A stretch of 64,000 nt of DNA from Prostheceraeus crozeri (GCA_907163375.1 CAJQUW010015449.1:1-64000); one strand, 5' to 3'; counted from the stretch's first letter, positions 51,701 through 61,961 are shown. Notes: generated by a model not told the origin, from the letters alone. Made by a program: numbers and translations.

Positions 51701-54700
51701 ATGAATCGTGAAATGTCTCTCGGACAAACGTCTAGGATTGATGAATTAATCAAGAAACAAACTGCTGAGTTTGATGCGCAAATTAAACATAGTAAACGTA
51801 GTAAACGTATTAAAAAACAGAAACGTAGTAGGCGTAGTATTAGACGTAATATTAAAAAACAGAAAAGTGGAACAAAAGAAATATTAGAAACTCCTATTAC
51901 TGATATCTTTTTTGATGATAGAATTAAGGATGAGCTTGGTGATGATTTATGTAATTTATTTAATCCAAATGAAATTAAACATGAAAATGTATCTTTTATT
52001 AATGTAGTAAATGATATGCGGAAACTTTTAGCAAATGGTAAAATTATTAATTTACTTGGAAAAGTTGTTAAAGATCAGGAAAATATAATTCAAAATTTTT
52101 ACGTAACCTTCTATAATAAAAAATCATTTGAAACACGGTTTTCGAATCTGGATGAGAAATCCGATGCTAACGAATGGATTTTTACAGGTAATATTAAATA
52201 TGAAGATTTTGGAATGAAGTTAGTACAAAGATCGCATAGAGGGGCAGGGATTAATATGAAAAATAGAATCAAAGAATATTTCGGTGAATATTGTTATATT
52301 CCTTCTGAAGATTTTTGTTTTATTAAATGTTATAATGTTTTACGAGGTTTTAATGAAGAACAAGGAGAAATGATGAAAGAAATGTTTAATAATTTTTTAT
52401 ATAAAGAGAAAGCCACATCTAGAACAGGAGTAATGTCAAACTGCAAATTTTCTCAATTCAATAAATATTTTGGAGAATGCGTTCAATATTATAGTCCTGC
52501 CAATCGTCATTTAAATCCTAGAGGAATTGAAACGTTTCATAATTATGTTTATTACAATTATTTTCACGCAGGTTCAACAATTGGTCACTATTGTTTAATT
52601 AATAAATCTCATAAATTAAAAGCTATTAGAGAAATTGAAAATAATTTCAAACCCATATATAAAACAGTTACTGATGAAAATCTAACAACGCGTCCATATA
52701 AAATCATAACAAAGAAAAAAATTGACTATGGTTCAACATATATTTGGGATCTCGAAACTTTTCCCGATCCTAACTGTTCAACAGCTCATCCTATTCCTTA
52801 CGCTGTAGGAGCTATTAATTTTAATAAATTTATATGTTGTTTACCGAAACAAAGATTGAAAGAATTAGAAACACGTTTGTTAAGTGATATGATTAAAATT
52901 AAACGATCAAAAGATGAAGATGAAATTAAAAAACTTAAAAAACAGATTAATGAGTATAATAATTTAACTGAATTAGAATTTAATAAACTTCAAAATTGTG
53001 TGAAAATATTTACGAGAACTGAGGATGATGAATGTTCGATCGGGGGAAACCCAGAGGACGTATGTCCGATCCATCAATTTTTTAAAACTCTTGGAAAATT
53101 TAATTATTCTAGAGTAACTTTAATAGCTCACAATTCATCAGGTTTTGATTCCTATTTTCCGATAAAAGCTAATTTTAAATTATCTAAACCGCCTCTTAAA
53201 ACTTCAAGAGGAATATTGACTGCTTCATTACAAAATCCTTATACAACTGAATGTGTTAGTAGATATATTCAAAAATCTCTTAGATTTAAAAACAATATGA
53301 AAAAAGATTCACTTTCAGGTAAATTAGGACTTCAAACTATTATAATGAAATGTAGTTATCAACATGTAAAAACAAGTCTTTCTAAATGGTGTGAGAATTT
53401 TAAAATTCCTATGAATGTGTGTAAATTAAATTATGAAATTGGAGACATAACACATGAAAATTATAAAGAAAAAGAAAATGAATGGAGACCATATTTAGTT
53501 AACGATATTCTTTCTTTAGCTTTTTGTATCTACAAATATAATAATGTTATGCGAGATTTAGTTGGTGAAGATATAACTACTAATTTGACATCCTCTGCTT
53601 TAACATTTAACGGTTGGATGAAAAGCGTACAAAATGACAATATAAATATTCATTCTCATATAGATTTATGGGCTAGAAATTATATTAGAAAATCTGTTAA
53701 AGGTGGAAGAGTTTCAGCAAATATAAGAAAATACATATCGCCATTTTGTAGCATCTTGTTACCAATATTAAAACAGTATTTACCTGGTCGCTGCGCTGGG
53801 GGGACTTTGTCCCTTGGTCGCTACGCTGGTGGGGCTTTGTCCCCTGGAAGTAATTTAATAGATTTAATGAAACAGTATCGAGATTTAGGAGATAAAACTG
53901 AAATTTGTAAGAAAATTTCAAATCAACTACTTGAACAAAAAAATGAATTTCTAATGGCTTTTGATGCAACATGTTTATATCCATCAGCTATGTATAATGA
54001 AAATTCAGAATACCCTAAAGCTGAATCAGCTAGAAAATTTCGTCAAGAAGAAGAGCGGGAAATAGTATATAAATTTAATACACAAACATTTAGACCTAAA
54101 ACTGGAATATTCTCTGTTGTGTTTCAATATCCGAATGATATGTTTTTCCAACCAGTTCCTATAAAAGATAAAGTTAAAAATCAAAATAATAATTCTCATG
54201 TAAAAGTAGTCAGGTTTAGAAATGGTATATGTTATGATGTATTAACTTCTGTAGACATACAAGAAATTGTTAGATGTGGGGGAAAAATCTTACATATTAC
54301 TGATGGTATAATTTATGAAAAAAATTATCAAGTTTCACCATTTCGAAATTATATTGAAAAACTTTTTAATTTGAGAAAAAGATATAAAACAGAAGGAAAT
54401 ACTGTAGGTGATGAGTTAATTAAATTATTGATGAATTCGCTATATGGCAAAACTGTGCAAAACGATATAACCACTAAATATCATTTATGGAATGAGAATA
54501 CATTGAGAAAAAATTTCACTCAAGAAGTAAAAGATTATGAAAAATTAAATGATGAACAATATTTAGCGAAAGTAGAAATGGAAGATGATGAATTTCTCAA
54601 AACTAATATTGTAAACGATGGGAAGACGTCATTCATGCCATCACATTTAGGTTCTTTCATTCTTTCTCACTCTAGAAGAATCATGAATAACTTTATTTTA

Positions 54701-55237
54701 GAAATTAATGGTTTCAAAGAAAAATACATTCATTATACAGATACTGATTCAATATATATTTCCAATGAGCTCTTTAATAAATTAGACGCTGCTGGATATG
54801 TTGGAGGAGAATTGTGTCAAGGAAAAAATGATTATGGAAATGGTGGAATTATTTTTGCAATGTTTATTGCTCCTAAAATAAAATATTGTATTACTGTAGA
54901 TGAACAAGGGAGACTTAGTGAAAAGAAAACATTTAAAGGATATTCACAAGATAAAGTAAAAGTAAAAGATTTTCTAAAATTATATTCGGGGAAAACATTA
55001 TCGACTACAGTTAATAAACCATGGAAAAGATCTTTAGAAAGTGGAATTAGTATTCCTGATAAAAATAATAATACTGAAGAAAAAAAATTTTCTGGTCAAA
55101 TAAATATTCTTAAACGTCAAGCACCTGATGAAAATGAAATTATGTTACCTTATAACGGAAGAGATATTCAAGCTGAAATATTTCAAACAATCATCTGTGA
55201 GAGTAATTTAAGTGATGATGATGACACGTGGAAATAA
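51701..55237 (+). CDS. Protein-primed family B DNA polymerase (Polinton B)
   Basis: 1178 codons. Basic N-terminus (KHSKRSKRIKKQKRSRRSIR). Exonuclease: YIWDLETFPD near residue 349 (ExoI), IAHNSSGFDSYF near 476 (ExoII). Polymerase: DATCLYPSAM near 755 (motif A, D-x-x-x-x-YP), LLMNSLYGKTVQ near 909 (motif B), HYTDTDSIYI near 1012 (motif C, D-T-D). The length is as expected for Polinton pPolB, which replicates the element from protein-primed ends. Two GC hairpin insertions are read in frame (53042-53067 and 53783-53848). Looks whole. Confidence 0.95.
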   Translation: MNREMSLGQTSRIDELIKKQTAEFDAQIKHSKRSKRIKKQKRSRRSIRRNIKKQKSGTKEILETPITDIFFDDRIKDELGDDLCNLFNPNEIKHENVSFINVVNDMRKLLANGKIINLLGKVVKDQENIIQNFYVTFYNKKSFETRFSNLDEKSDANEWIFTGNIKYEDFGMKLVQRSHRGAGINMKNRIKEYFGEYCYIPSEDFCFIKCYNVLRGFNEEQGEMMKEMFNNFLYKEKATSRTGVMSNCKFSQFNKYFGECVQYYSPANRHLNPRGIETFHNYVYYNYFHAGSTIGHYCLINKSHKLKAIREIENNFKPIYKTVTDENLTTRPYKIITKKKIDYGSTYIWDLETFPDPNCSTAHPIPYAVGAINFNKFICCLPKQRLKELETRLLSDMIKIKRSKDEDEIKKLKKQINEYNNLTELEFNKLQNCVKIFTRTEDDECSIGGNPEDVCPIHQFFKTLGKFNYSRVTLIAHNSSGFDSYFPIKANFKLSKPPLKTSRGILTASLQNPYTTECVSRYIQKSLRFKNNMKKDSLSGKLGLQTIIMKCSYQHVKTSLSKWCENFKIPMNVCKLNYEIGDITHENYKEKENEWRPYLVNDILSLAFCIYKYNNVMRDLVGEDITTNLTSSALTFNGWMKSVQNDNINIHSHIDLWARNYIRKSVKGGRVSANIRKYISPFCSILLPILKQYLPGRCAGGTLSLGRYAGGALSPGSNLIDLMKQYRDLGDKTEICKKISNQLLEQKNEFLMAFDATCLYPSAMYNENSEYPKAESARKFRQEEEREIVYKFNTQTFRPKTGIFSVVFQYPNDMFFQPVPIKDKVKNQNNNSHVKVVRFRNGICYDVLTSVDIQEIVRCGGKILHITDGIIYEKNYQVSPFRNYIEKLFNLRKRYKTEGNTVGDELIKLLMNSLYGKTVQNDITTKYHLWNENTLRKNFTQEVKDYEKLNDEQYLAKVEMEDDEFLKTNIVNDGKTSFMPSHLGSFILSHSRRIMNNFILEINGFKEKYIHYTDTDSIYISNELFNKLDAAGYVGGELCQGKNDYGNGGIIFAMFIAPKIKYCITVDEQGRLSEKKTFKGYSQDKVKVKDFLKLYSGKTLSTTVNKPWKRSLESGISIPDKNNNTEEKKFSGQINILKRQAPDENEIMLPYNGRDIQAEIFQTIICESNLSDDDDTWK

Positions 55238-55249
55238 TAATTTTTTTAT

Positions 55250-55397
55250 TACATCTAAAAATTTTTTAACATCTAAAAAATTTATAACATCTAAAAAATT
55301 TATTACATCTAAAAAATTTATTACATCTAAAAACTTATTACATCTAAAAACTTATTACATCTAAAAACTTATTACATCTAAAAATTTTATTACATAT
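55250..55397. repeat. AT-rich minisatellite (ACATCTAAAAA units)
   Basis: About nine copies of a 16-21-base unit TTACATCTAAAAAxTTA between the convergent polymerase and clamp-like genes. It sits where the two transcripts would end. Confidence 0.92.
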
Positions 55398-55447
55398 GAA
55401 AATATATTTATCGAATATTTTGGTATTTTCTATTAAGTTTTATCATA

Positions 55448-56847
55448 TTAAGTTTCATCATATAATGTTTTATCAAAAGATAATTTAAATTTATTTTCAC
55501 TAACTTTTGATTCTTCTTCATCATCATCAATTGATTCTTCATCATCATCATAAATTGTTTCTTCAACATCATAAATTACACTTTTTAATATAGGATGCCA
55601 TTCCCTGATAGGATACCATTCTCTTATTGGAATATCTAACTCTAAATTACATTTTTTATCTGATAATAATATAATAGAGAAAAATATTGGTCTTTGATCT
55701 CTTTTGGAAAATTTAATAACACCACCATAATCTGAATCACTTTTAGTTTTTATTAAAAATGATAAAATTTTAAATTGATTAGATGTAAATCCTAATTTAA
55801 ATTTTGTAGACCCGACACATAGTTGTCTAACAGTATCTTCAACTATTCCATCATTATTATTTTCAATTGTAAGAAAATGAAATTTAGATAAATTTTGATT
55901 ATATGTAGTATTAATATCATGTACATCAGTATGAGATATAAATTTTTCTTCACTTACATTTTTATAATTACTAATATTTTTATAATCTTTTTTACCATTT
56001 ACACCATTTTCAGATGTTTCAGAATCATCATCTATATTATCATCATCTATAATATTATCATCATTATTATCATAAGATTCTTTAAGATCGGCAAAGCCCT
56101 AGAACCTTCAGTTCGTTTATTATGATTATGATTATGGACATTGTTAATAGTATAAGGTGTTGTCCACATATAAATTTTTTCTTGTTGAGCTAAACCATTT
56201 ATGTAAGATTTTAATAAATTAATATTTAAATTGGAATACAATCCTATATATGTATCATCATCATATCTTTGCGGCATTTCTAATGTTTCTTGTTTATAAA
56301 TTGTATCTCTATAATATACTTGACATAATAATTCTTCATTATGTTTTTTACTCTCTATGTGAATGTTATATTGATTTTGATCGTCAACAAATAATCTAAT
56401 TTTTTCTTTCGGAAAAGATTTTAATTTTTTAACTAATTCTTTAATATTGATATAATTAATAATTTTATTTTCTATCCATTCAGTATTACTAATTGGTAAC
56501 ACTGCTCTAATAAAACCATAAACGTTATTATGACCTATTATAACCATATTTTCTTTATTTAATTCCACATAAGCTACATCATTATATTTACTTACAATAT
56601 CCATAAATTTTATAAATGGATCACCCGGAAATAAACAATAGTTAGTTTCTATAGAAGGTAAACCTTTTGTTTGTTCTCTAAATATTTCGGCTTGTAATTG
56701 AAATAAAATATTAACATCTATACATGGATTTGTAATAGTATTATTATTATTATCAAAACATTTATTTTCAAATCCCGTTGATCTCGTCGAATAAGAAGAA
56801 CAGGATGATGCGGACGAATATAATTTTTTTAAATTTGGTTTATCCAT
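55448..56847 (-). pseudogene. Polinton B minus-strand gene, possibly sliding-clamp-like
   Basis: Starts MDKPNLKKLYSSASSCSSYS after an A-run. Middle: YNDVAYVELNKENMVIIGHN, then RAVLPISNTEWIENKIINYI and KLKSFPKEKIRLFVDDQNQY; further on FKLGFTSNQFKILSFLIKTK, then a strongly acidic D/E tail. The arrangement (a short beta strand pair, a helix, K-x-I-x-L-x-x-D) recalls PCNA-type DNA clamps, and a location beside the polymerase would fit, but this is a guess from pattern only. The gene looks broken. A GC hairpin lies within it at 56088-56107. Confidence 0.4.
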
Positions 56848-56892
56848 TTTTTTATTTTTATTAGAAAATTTTTATTTTTTTATTGTTAAAAA

Positions 56893-57779
56893 ATGATGTT
56901 ACCAAATGTTGGTGGAGGTGCATATATCCCGAATAATCGTGAATTAGAAATAGAGATAGAAAATTATATCATGAAAACTGGAGACGTTTTATCTGGTCCA
57001 TTGCATCTTTCTATTCTTCCGCAACAAAATACAGAGTTAACAAATAAACAATATGTTGATACACAAATCAATGACTTAAAAGAAAAATATACAAACGATG
57101 TTTTGGTTCCACTGATGAATGAATTAAAGTTGCTAAAACTTAATGACAAATCATTAAACGAAATATTATTAAAACTTGATAAAAAGGATAGAGAGCTAGA
57201 AGCAGATATAGCAAAACTTTTTAAAAAGATTTCTGAACAATCAAAAATTTTAATATTACTTTCTATAAAGTTAAAATCTGCAGTCATTAAAAATAAACAT
57301 CAGATACAACTATTGAAAGAACAATTAAAAGATGAAATAGAAAAACTACCTGAAAGAATTAAAAAAAATTTAAAGCAGTTACAAGCTACATTCCAAAAAA
57401 GTGTTGATGAATTGAGTTCTAAAATTACTCAACAAATGAAAAAGATGAATAGAATAATAAATGAAGTAAACTCGCTTAATCAAAACGTTGATAAAATGAA
57501 AACTCTTAAAATCAATTTAGAAAATGAATTAAAGAAAATTTACAAGAAAACTATAAAGAAAATAAAGAACAGTTAGATGCTGTTAAAAGACAATTAGATG
57601 TTCTTAAAATTAAGTTAAATGCACTTAAAACGGCATTGAAGATTAATCAGCAGAAAATGCAAGTTAATAGAAAAGAAATTAAAGTACATCACACGCTGCT
57701 TGACGCAATAGATAAAGTGCAACAGTCAATTAATAAAGTTATCTCGAAGTTGTTGTCCATTCACAAACGTAAATCTTAA
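56893..57779 (+). pseudogene. Polinton B fibre-like coiled-coil protein
   Basis: Residues about 28-60 read MKTGDVLSGPLHLSILPQQN then TELTNKQYVDTQI. This is the T-G-x-x-x-S-G-x-L-x-L ... A/L-T-N-K-x-Y-V-D motif found at the stalk of many phage and viral tail-fibre proteins. The rest is a long continuous coiled coil (KIxxLxxEL-type heptads), suggesting a trimeric stalk for host attachment. The gene looks interrupted near its end. Starts after TTGTTAAAAA. Confidence 0.65.
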
Positions 57780-57821
57780 CACGTAGATATTTTTCCCAAA
57801 AGTCAAATTTAATCTTAAAAA

Positions 57822-58361
57822 ATGCCTATAATTTATAAACACAATCTTAAACATTTTGCTTCAAATAAAAAAATTTCTCATGAACCATCTATGAAATCTG
57901 TTTACCATTATGACAGTGTAGAAACAATCGGAACACAAAAGTTCCTAGGCACCGCAGGTGCCGTCCAAAAAGAAGGGGCTGGTATATTTTCTGGTATTGG
58001 AAGTATCGTTAACTTAATTAAAAATAATAAAGATTTGATTACATCTGCTGCAAAAGGAGCAGCTGCTATAGGTAGTACAGTTAGTGCAATATCAAATGCT
58101 GTTAAATCTCAAAACGAATTAAAACAACTAGAAGCTATTCGTAAACTTAGGAATGATTCTGAAGAACTAAAAAATTTAAAAAAACTTTCAGAGGAAACAA
58201 AAAATAAAATTGCTAACATAGCTGTAGGGGGTGAAACCTTGAGGAGCGGAGCTCCGTCTGATAGTAAACATAAGAAGAAATCAGGCGTAGCCATAAAACG
58301 TTCAATTGAAGAAATAAGAGGTAATGGTATTAATAGCGGAGCTGGTCTAGCAAAATTCTAA
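57822..58361 (+). CDS. Polinton B pVI-like minor capsid/membrane-active protein
   Basis: 179 codons. KEGAGIFSGIGSIVNLIKNN then KDLITSAAKGAAAIGSTVSA: a glycine-led amphipathic helix followed by an Ala/Gly/Ser hydrophobic stretch, the layout of adenovirus pVI and Polinton counterparts that disrupt endosomal membranes. Then a charged helix and a basic tail with GNGINSGAGLAKF at the end. G-x-G-x-type motifs are plausible sites for the element's protease. A GC hairpin is read in frame at 58243-58255 (ETLRSGAPSDS). Looks whole. Confidence 0.65.
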   Translation: MPIIYKHNLKHFASNKKISHEPSMKSVYHYDSVETIGTQKFLGTAGAVQKEGAGIFSGIGSIVNLIKNNKDLITSAAKGAAAIGSTVSAISNAVKSQNELKQLEAIRKLRNDSEELKNLKKLSEETKNKIANIAVGGETLRSGAPSDSKHKKKSGVAIKRSIEEIRGNGINSGAGLAKF

Positions 58362-58364
58362 AAT

Positions 58365-58480
58365 TTTGTTTTAGTAAAATTTTTTTATTAAAATTTTTTT
58401 AGTAAAATTGTTTTAGCAAAATTGTTTTAGCAAAATTTTTTTAGTAAAATTATTTTAGTAAATTTTTTTAGTAAAAATTT
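58365..58480. repeat. AT-rich minisatellite (TTTTAGTAAAATTT units)
   Basis: Five to seven copies of a TTTTAG(T/C)AAAAT unit between the pVI-like and major capsid genes. Confidence 0.9.
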
Positions 58481-58526
58481 TTTCTGTCTGTGAGAAAAAC
58501 AAAAAAGTCAAATTATTTTTTTAAAA

Positions 58527-59861
58527 ATGTCTTCGCTTATCGAAAATAAATTTAGATTAGACGATCCTCCGTTCGTCAGTTATAATCAAAAAAAGAATGA
58601 CTATATAAGAATTGCTATGAATCCCGGATCTTCCAGTAGAGTAAATACTGGAGGAGATTTAATCTTTGAAGTTGATAATCAGCAAAGTTATTTATATCTA
58701 CCTGATTCATTTTTACACTGTGAATATTCTTTATATAGTGATGCCAATTTTACAACACCATTACCAGATACCGATAATATTGCACTAGAGAATAATTTCT
58801 TTCCAAGATTATTTACACAAATGCGTTTAGATGTTGCAACTCAAAATATAGAAACAATAAGTGATTCTCCAGGTTTAATTGATACAATGCTTAGATTTGC
58901 AACAATTGGTGAAAATAATAAAAAGTATGAAATCGAAGGTTGGTTTCCTGATACTAATGATGGTATAATTGTTGATGATTTAACTCACGCTGGAACAGAT
59001 GCAGCAGGAATTGCGAAAGATGTAGAAAATATTGCAAAACATTTAAATAAAACAAATAATGATGCATATAAAGAAAGACGTGAATTTAACAAGAAAAGTA
59101 AACAGACAGTAAATTGGTCATTGTCTCCATTATTCGGATATTTAGATTATGATAAAATATCATATCAATTAAAATTTAAATTAATAATTCATCGCACAGC
59201 AAATAATGAATTAATCTTTTTTGGTAAGACTGGAAAAAAAGCATATTTAAAAATTGATAGACTTGAATGGTGGATTAAGCATATTACTCCTAGTTTAGAG
59301 ATTGAAACAGCTATTGCAAAAAGATTAAATACTAACAAACCAATTCCAGAAAATTTTCTAAAGAGAACTGCTAGTTCAGTAACTTTTTCCGAACAAAGAT
59401 TTAACTGGCATTTTACTAGAACTGCGAATACACCAAGATATTTATTACTAACTTTTCAAAGAAATAATTCTCCAAGTTTTGATAAGAACAATAATCTCTT
59501 CCATATTAATACAATTCGAAGTTTACAAGTTTCATTAAATCAAACCCGATATCCAATTGATCCATTAAGATTCGATGATACCAATAATCAATTTATGGAA
59601 GGATATGATTCTTATCGAAATCTTTGTATAGAATTTGGAGTTGAACCACAATTAACTCCTGGATATTGGAGACATTTATATCCTGTTTTCTGTTTCGATT
59701 TAAGTGCACAATCTGAAGATATTATCAAGACTGGTTGTGATGTAACAATTAATATTGAAAAGAAAGATTCCACAACTTCATTGATGGCTTATGGTTTATT
59801 GCTAGAAGATGTAAAATATTCAATTGAAATTCTTAATGGAAAGATGGCTAGGATCGGTTAG
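58527..59861 (+). CDS. Major capsid protein, double jelly-roll (Polinton B)
   Basis: 444 codons. Landmarks: SYLYLPDSFLHCEYSLYSDA, ENNFFPRLFTQMRLDVATQN, NWSLSPLFGYLDYDKISYQL, AYLKIDRLEWWIKHITPSLE, TANTPRYLLLTFQRNN, QVSLNQTRYPIDPLRFDDTN, HLYPVFCFDLSAQSEDII and YSIEILNGKMARI. These are characteristic of the large-DNA-virus-type major capsid protein of Polintons. It would form the icosahedral shell. ATG follows TTTTTTTAAAA. A triple GC hairpin cluster follows the stop. Looks whole. Confidence 0.92.
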   Translation: MSSLIENKFRLDDPPFVSYNQKKNDYIRIAMNPGSSSRVNTGGDLIFEVDNQQSYLYLPDSFLHCEYSLYSDANFTTPLPDTDNIALENNFFPRLFTQMRLDVATQNIETISDSPGLIDTMLRFATIGENNKKYEIEGWFPDTNDGIIVDDLTHAGTDAAGIAKDVENIAKHLNKTNNDAYKERREFNKKSKQTVNWSLSPLFGYLDYDKISYQLKFKLIIHRTANNELIFFGKTGKKAYLKIDRLEWWIKHITPSLEIETAIAKRLNTNKPIPENFLKRTASSVTFSEQRFNWHFTRTANTPRYLLLTFQRNNSPSFDKNNNLFHINTIRSLQVSLNQTRYPIDPLRFDDTNNQFMEGYDSYRNLCIEFGVEPQLTPGYWRHLYPVFCFDLSAQSEDIIKTGCDVTINIEKKDSTTSLMAYGLLLEDVKYSIEILNGKMARIG

Positions 59862-59913
59862 TAACCTTAGGACGTTTGGTCCGATAGGCTAAAGCCTCGA
59901 GGAGCTTCGCTCC
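59862..59913. repeat. Three GC-rich hairpins in series
   Basis: GGACGTTTGGTCC (59870-59882), AGGCTAAAGCCT (59886-59897) and GGAGCTTCGCTCC (59901-59913), directly after the major capsid stop, in otherwise AT-rich DNA. The first two recur as a unit at 60560-60586. Confidence 0.88.
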
Positions 59914-59934
59914 GATAAGTTAATTAAATTCTTA

Positions 59935-60065
59935 GATTAAAATTTTTTTAGTAATTAGTAATAAAATTTTTTTGTAACTAGAATAGATTAAAAATTTTTG
60001 ATAACTTAAAATTTTTCATAACTAGAATAGATTAAAATTTTCGTAACTTAAAATTTTTTTATTAA
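59935..60065. repeat. AT-rich degenerate repeat
   Basis: Repeats of AACTAGAATAGATTAAAA and TAACTTAAAATTTTT, about 40-base period, leading into the next gene start. Confidence 0.8.
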
Positions 60066-60067
60066 AA

Positions 60068-60551
60068 ATGTCGCAAGCGAAAAGTAATATTAATAATAAA
60101 ACTGTTGAATTAAAATTACGTAATATTGTTGACAAAAATACCCCTAAAACTATTACGATTAACAAAAAAAAGTATTACATAAGTAAACCAATGATAGAGA
60201 ATATTCAATTACAAGAAGAAAAGAATGGTGGAATTCTCCCATTAATTCCACTAATAATAGGAGGCATAGCAGCAGCAGGAAGTGTTGCAGGTGGGACAGC
60301 TGGTATTGTCCAAGCAGTAAATAAAAATAAATCAGAGAAGGCAGCATTAGAAGAACAAAAACGTCATAATAGAGTTAGAGAAAGTTGCTAGGGGTGACGG
60401 AATTGTAGATAATTTTATTAGTAAATTAAAATTAGTTGATGAAGGAAAACGAGTTCTTAAAAATATTCTCCACAATGTTGATGATTTAATTGAAATTAAA
60501 GAAACTAAAGATGGTTCTGGAATATATCTAAGTCCTAGTATGATTCGGTAA
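60068..60551 (+). pseudogene. Polinton B small hydrophobic (pX-like) protein
   Basis: MSQAKSNINNKTVELKLRNI, then NGGILPLIPLIIGGIAAAGS and VAGGTAGIVQAVNKNKSEKA, then a basic/charged tail ending GSGIYLSPSMIR. The G-G-I/F-L-P-L-x-P-x-I ... A-G-G-T-A-G-I segment is a common Polinton protein thought to be a virion core or membrane protein. The gene looks interrupted. Starts after TTTTTTATTAAAA; ends at a GC double hairpin (60560-60586). Confidence 0.6.
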
Positions 60552-60559
60552 TAACCTCA

Positions 60560-60586
60560 GGACCTTTGGTCCGATCGGCTAAAGCC
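60560..60586. repeat. GC-rich double hairpin
   Basis: GGACCTTTGGTCC then GGCTAAAGCC, nine bases after the stop of the pX-like gene. Nearly the same as 59870-59897 after the major capsid gene, including the flanking TAACCT and CCGAT. Confidence 0.9.
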
Positions 60587-60632
60587 TCTGAACAAAGTTC
60601 TATTAGGAAAAACATTTATTTTATCTTTTAAA

Positions 60633-61253
60633 ATGAATTCTACAAATTCCGAAAATTTAATTAAATTTAATTTAAAAATTTCTAATTTAGATTTATTGAA
60701 TTATCTATTAAACTAAAATAAAAACTCAAATTGTCAGCATATTGGAGGTGACATACAAAAAACATTAGAAAACTTTCCTGGCTTTATTTGGAGTAAATAT
60801 TCGAAAGAAAAACATCTTCCTGGTCATTCATATACTGGTCCAGGAACTCGATTAGATATAAGACTAGATGAGAATAATAATCCGAAACCAGGTGAAGAAC
60901 CAATAAATAGAGTAGATGCCGCAGCTTACAGGCATGATTTAGCTTATCGAAATCATGATCTAAGTTCTCGACATGCAGCTGATAAGAAGATGATTCAAGA
61001 ATTAGATAGTATTCAAAATCCTACATTTAGAGAAAAAATTGAAAGAATGTTTGTTAAGAAAGCTTTACAAGCTAAAATATTATTCGGCCAGGGTTTAAAT
61101 GAAACGACAGCAAAGCTGTCTGAGAGCAACGCTCGAACCTACGCGTCTGAAATGTCGAATGACCTAGGACGCTATGCGTCTGAAATTCATAGGGAATACA
61201 GAAGGCCTAAATATTTATTGAAAGTAAAAGTATTTAATAAAGATGATATTTAG
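60633..61253 (+). pseudogene. Polinton B phospholipase A2 (parvovirus VP1u type)
   Basis: LPGHSYTGPGTRLDIRLDEN, then NRVDAAAYRHDLAYRNHDLS, then RHAADKKMIQELDSI. Y-x-G-P-G is the calcium loop and H-D-x-x-Y the catalytic His/Asp pair of the phospholipase A2 in parvovirus VP1 unique regions, also found in some Polintons and adintoviruses. It would help particles leave the endosome. The gene looks interrupted. GC hairpins at 61106-61134 and 61168-61180 are read in frame in the C-terminal part (LSESNARTYASEMSNDLGRY). The integrase follows. Confidence 0.8.
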
Positions 61254-61961
61254 AGTGCTGATCTTATTCATATGCCGAATGAAAGGGACTACAAATACGC
61301 ATTGACCGTTATAGATTTATATACACGATACGCTTGGGTAAAGCCTTTAAAAAATAAAAGTGGTCTTTCAGTTAAATATGCGTTTGAAGAAATCTTTAAA
61401 GAAAGTAAGAGAAAGCCAAAAAAATTGTTTGTTGATAAAGGGTCGGAATTTTATAACCGAAACGTTCAGCCACTATTTGAAACTGTTTATTCAACTGAAA
61501 ATGCAGGGAAGGCCGTAGTGATAGAAAGATTCAATCGGACGTTAAAAAATAAATTATTCAAGAAATTTACTGAGCAAAGAAATCAGAAATGGTTGAAGAT
61601 ATTGCCAGGAATTGTAGAGCAGTACAATAATAAAGTTCATTCAGGTATTGAAGAAACTCCAAAGAATGCTTCTGACGACCCTGATTTAATACGAAAGAAA
61701 ATATTCGAGAATAATTATTCGAATGAGAGTAATCCGAATTTGCAGAAACTTAAGCCGAAATTTAAAATTGGAGATAGAGTTAGAATATTTAAATATAAGA
61801 ATAAACTTGAAGAAGGCTTCGTCGGATACTGGACTAAAGAAATATTTGAAGTTTCTAAAATAAATCAAAGTTATCCGATTACTTACGAAATCAAAGATTT
61901 AGATGATGAAGATATCAGAGGCCGATTTTATCAAAATGAATTACAGAAAACAGAGCTTTAG
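61254..61961 (+). pseudogene. Polinton B retroviral-type integrase
   Basis: The rve core is visible: ADLIHMP, YKYALTVIDLYTRYAWVKPL, KLFVDKGSEFYNRNVQPLFE and VVIERFNRTLKNKLFKKFTE. SH3-like part: KFKIGDRVRIFKYKNKLEEG and FYQNELQKTEL at the end. Unlike Polinton A there is no chromodomain. The N-terminal segment upstream of the core is not clearly present, so it looks broken. The stop falls within a GC-rich AGAGCTTTAGCTTCGCT stretch (61953-61970). Confidence 0.85.

Noticed and set aside
53697-53984. Minus-strand frame of 95 codons opposite the polymerase
   Set aside because: Shadow of the well-supported polymerase frame and of the in-frame hairpin block.
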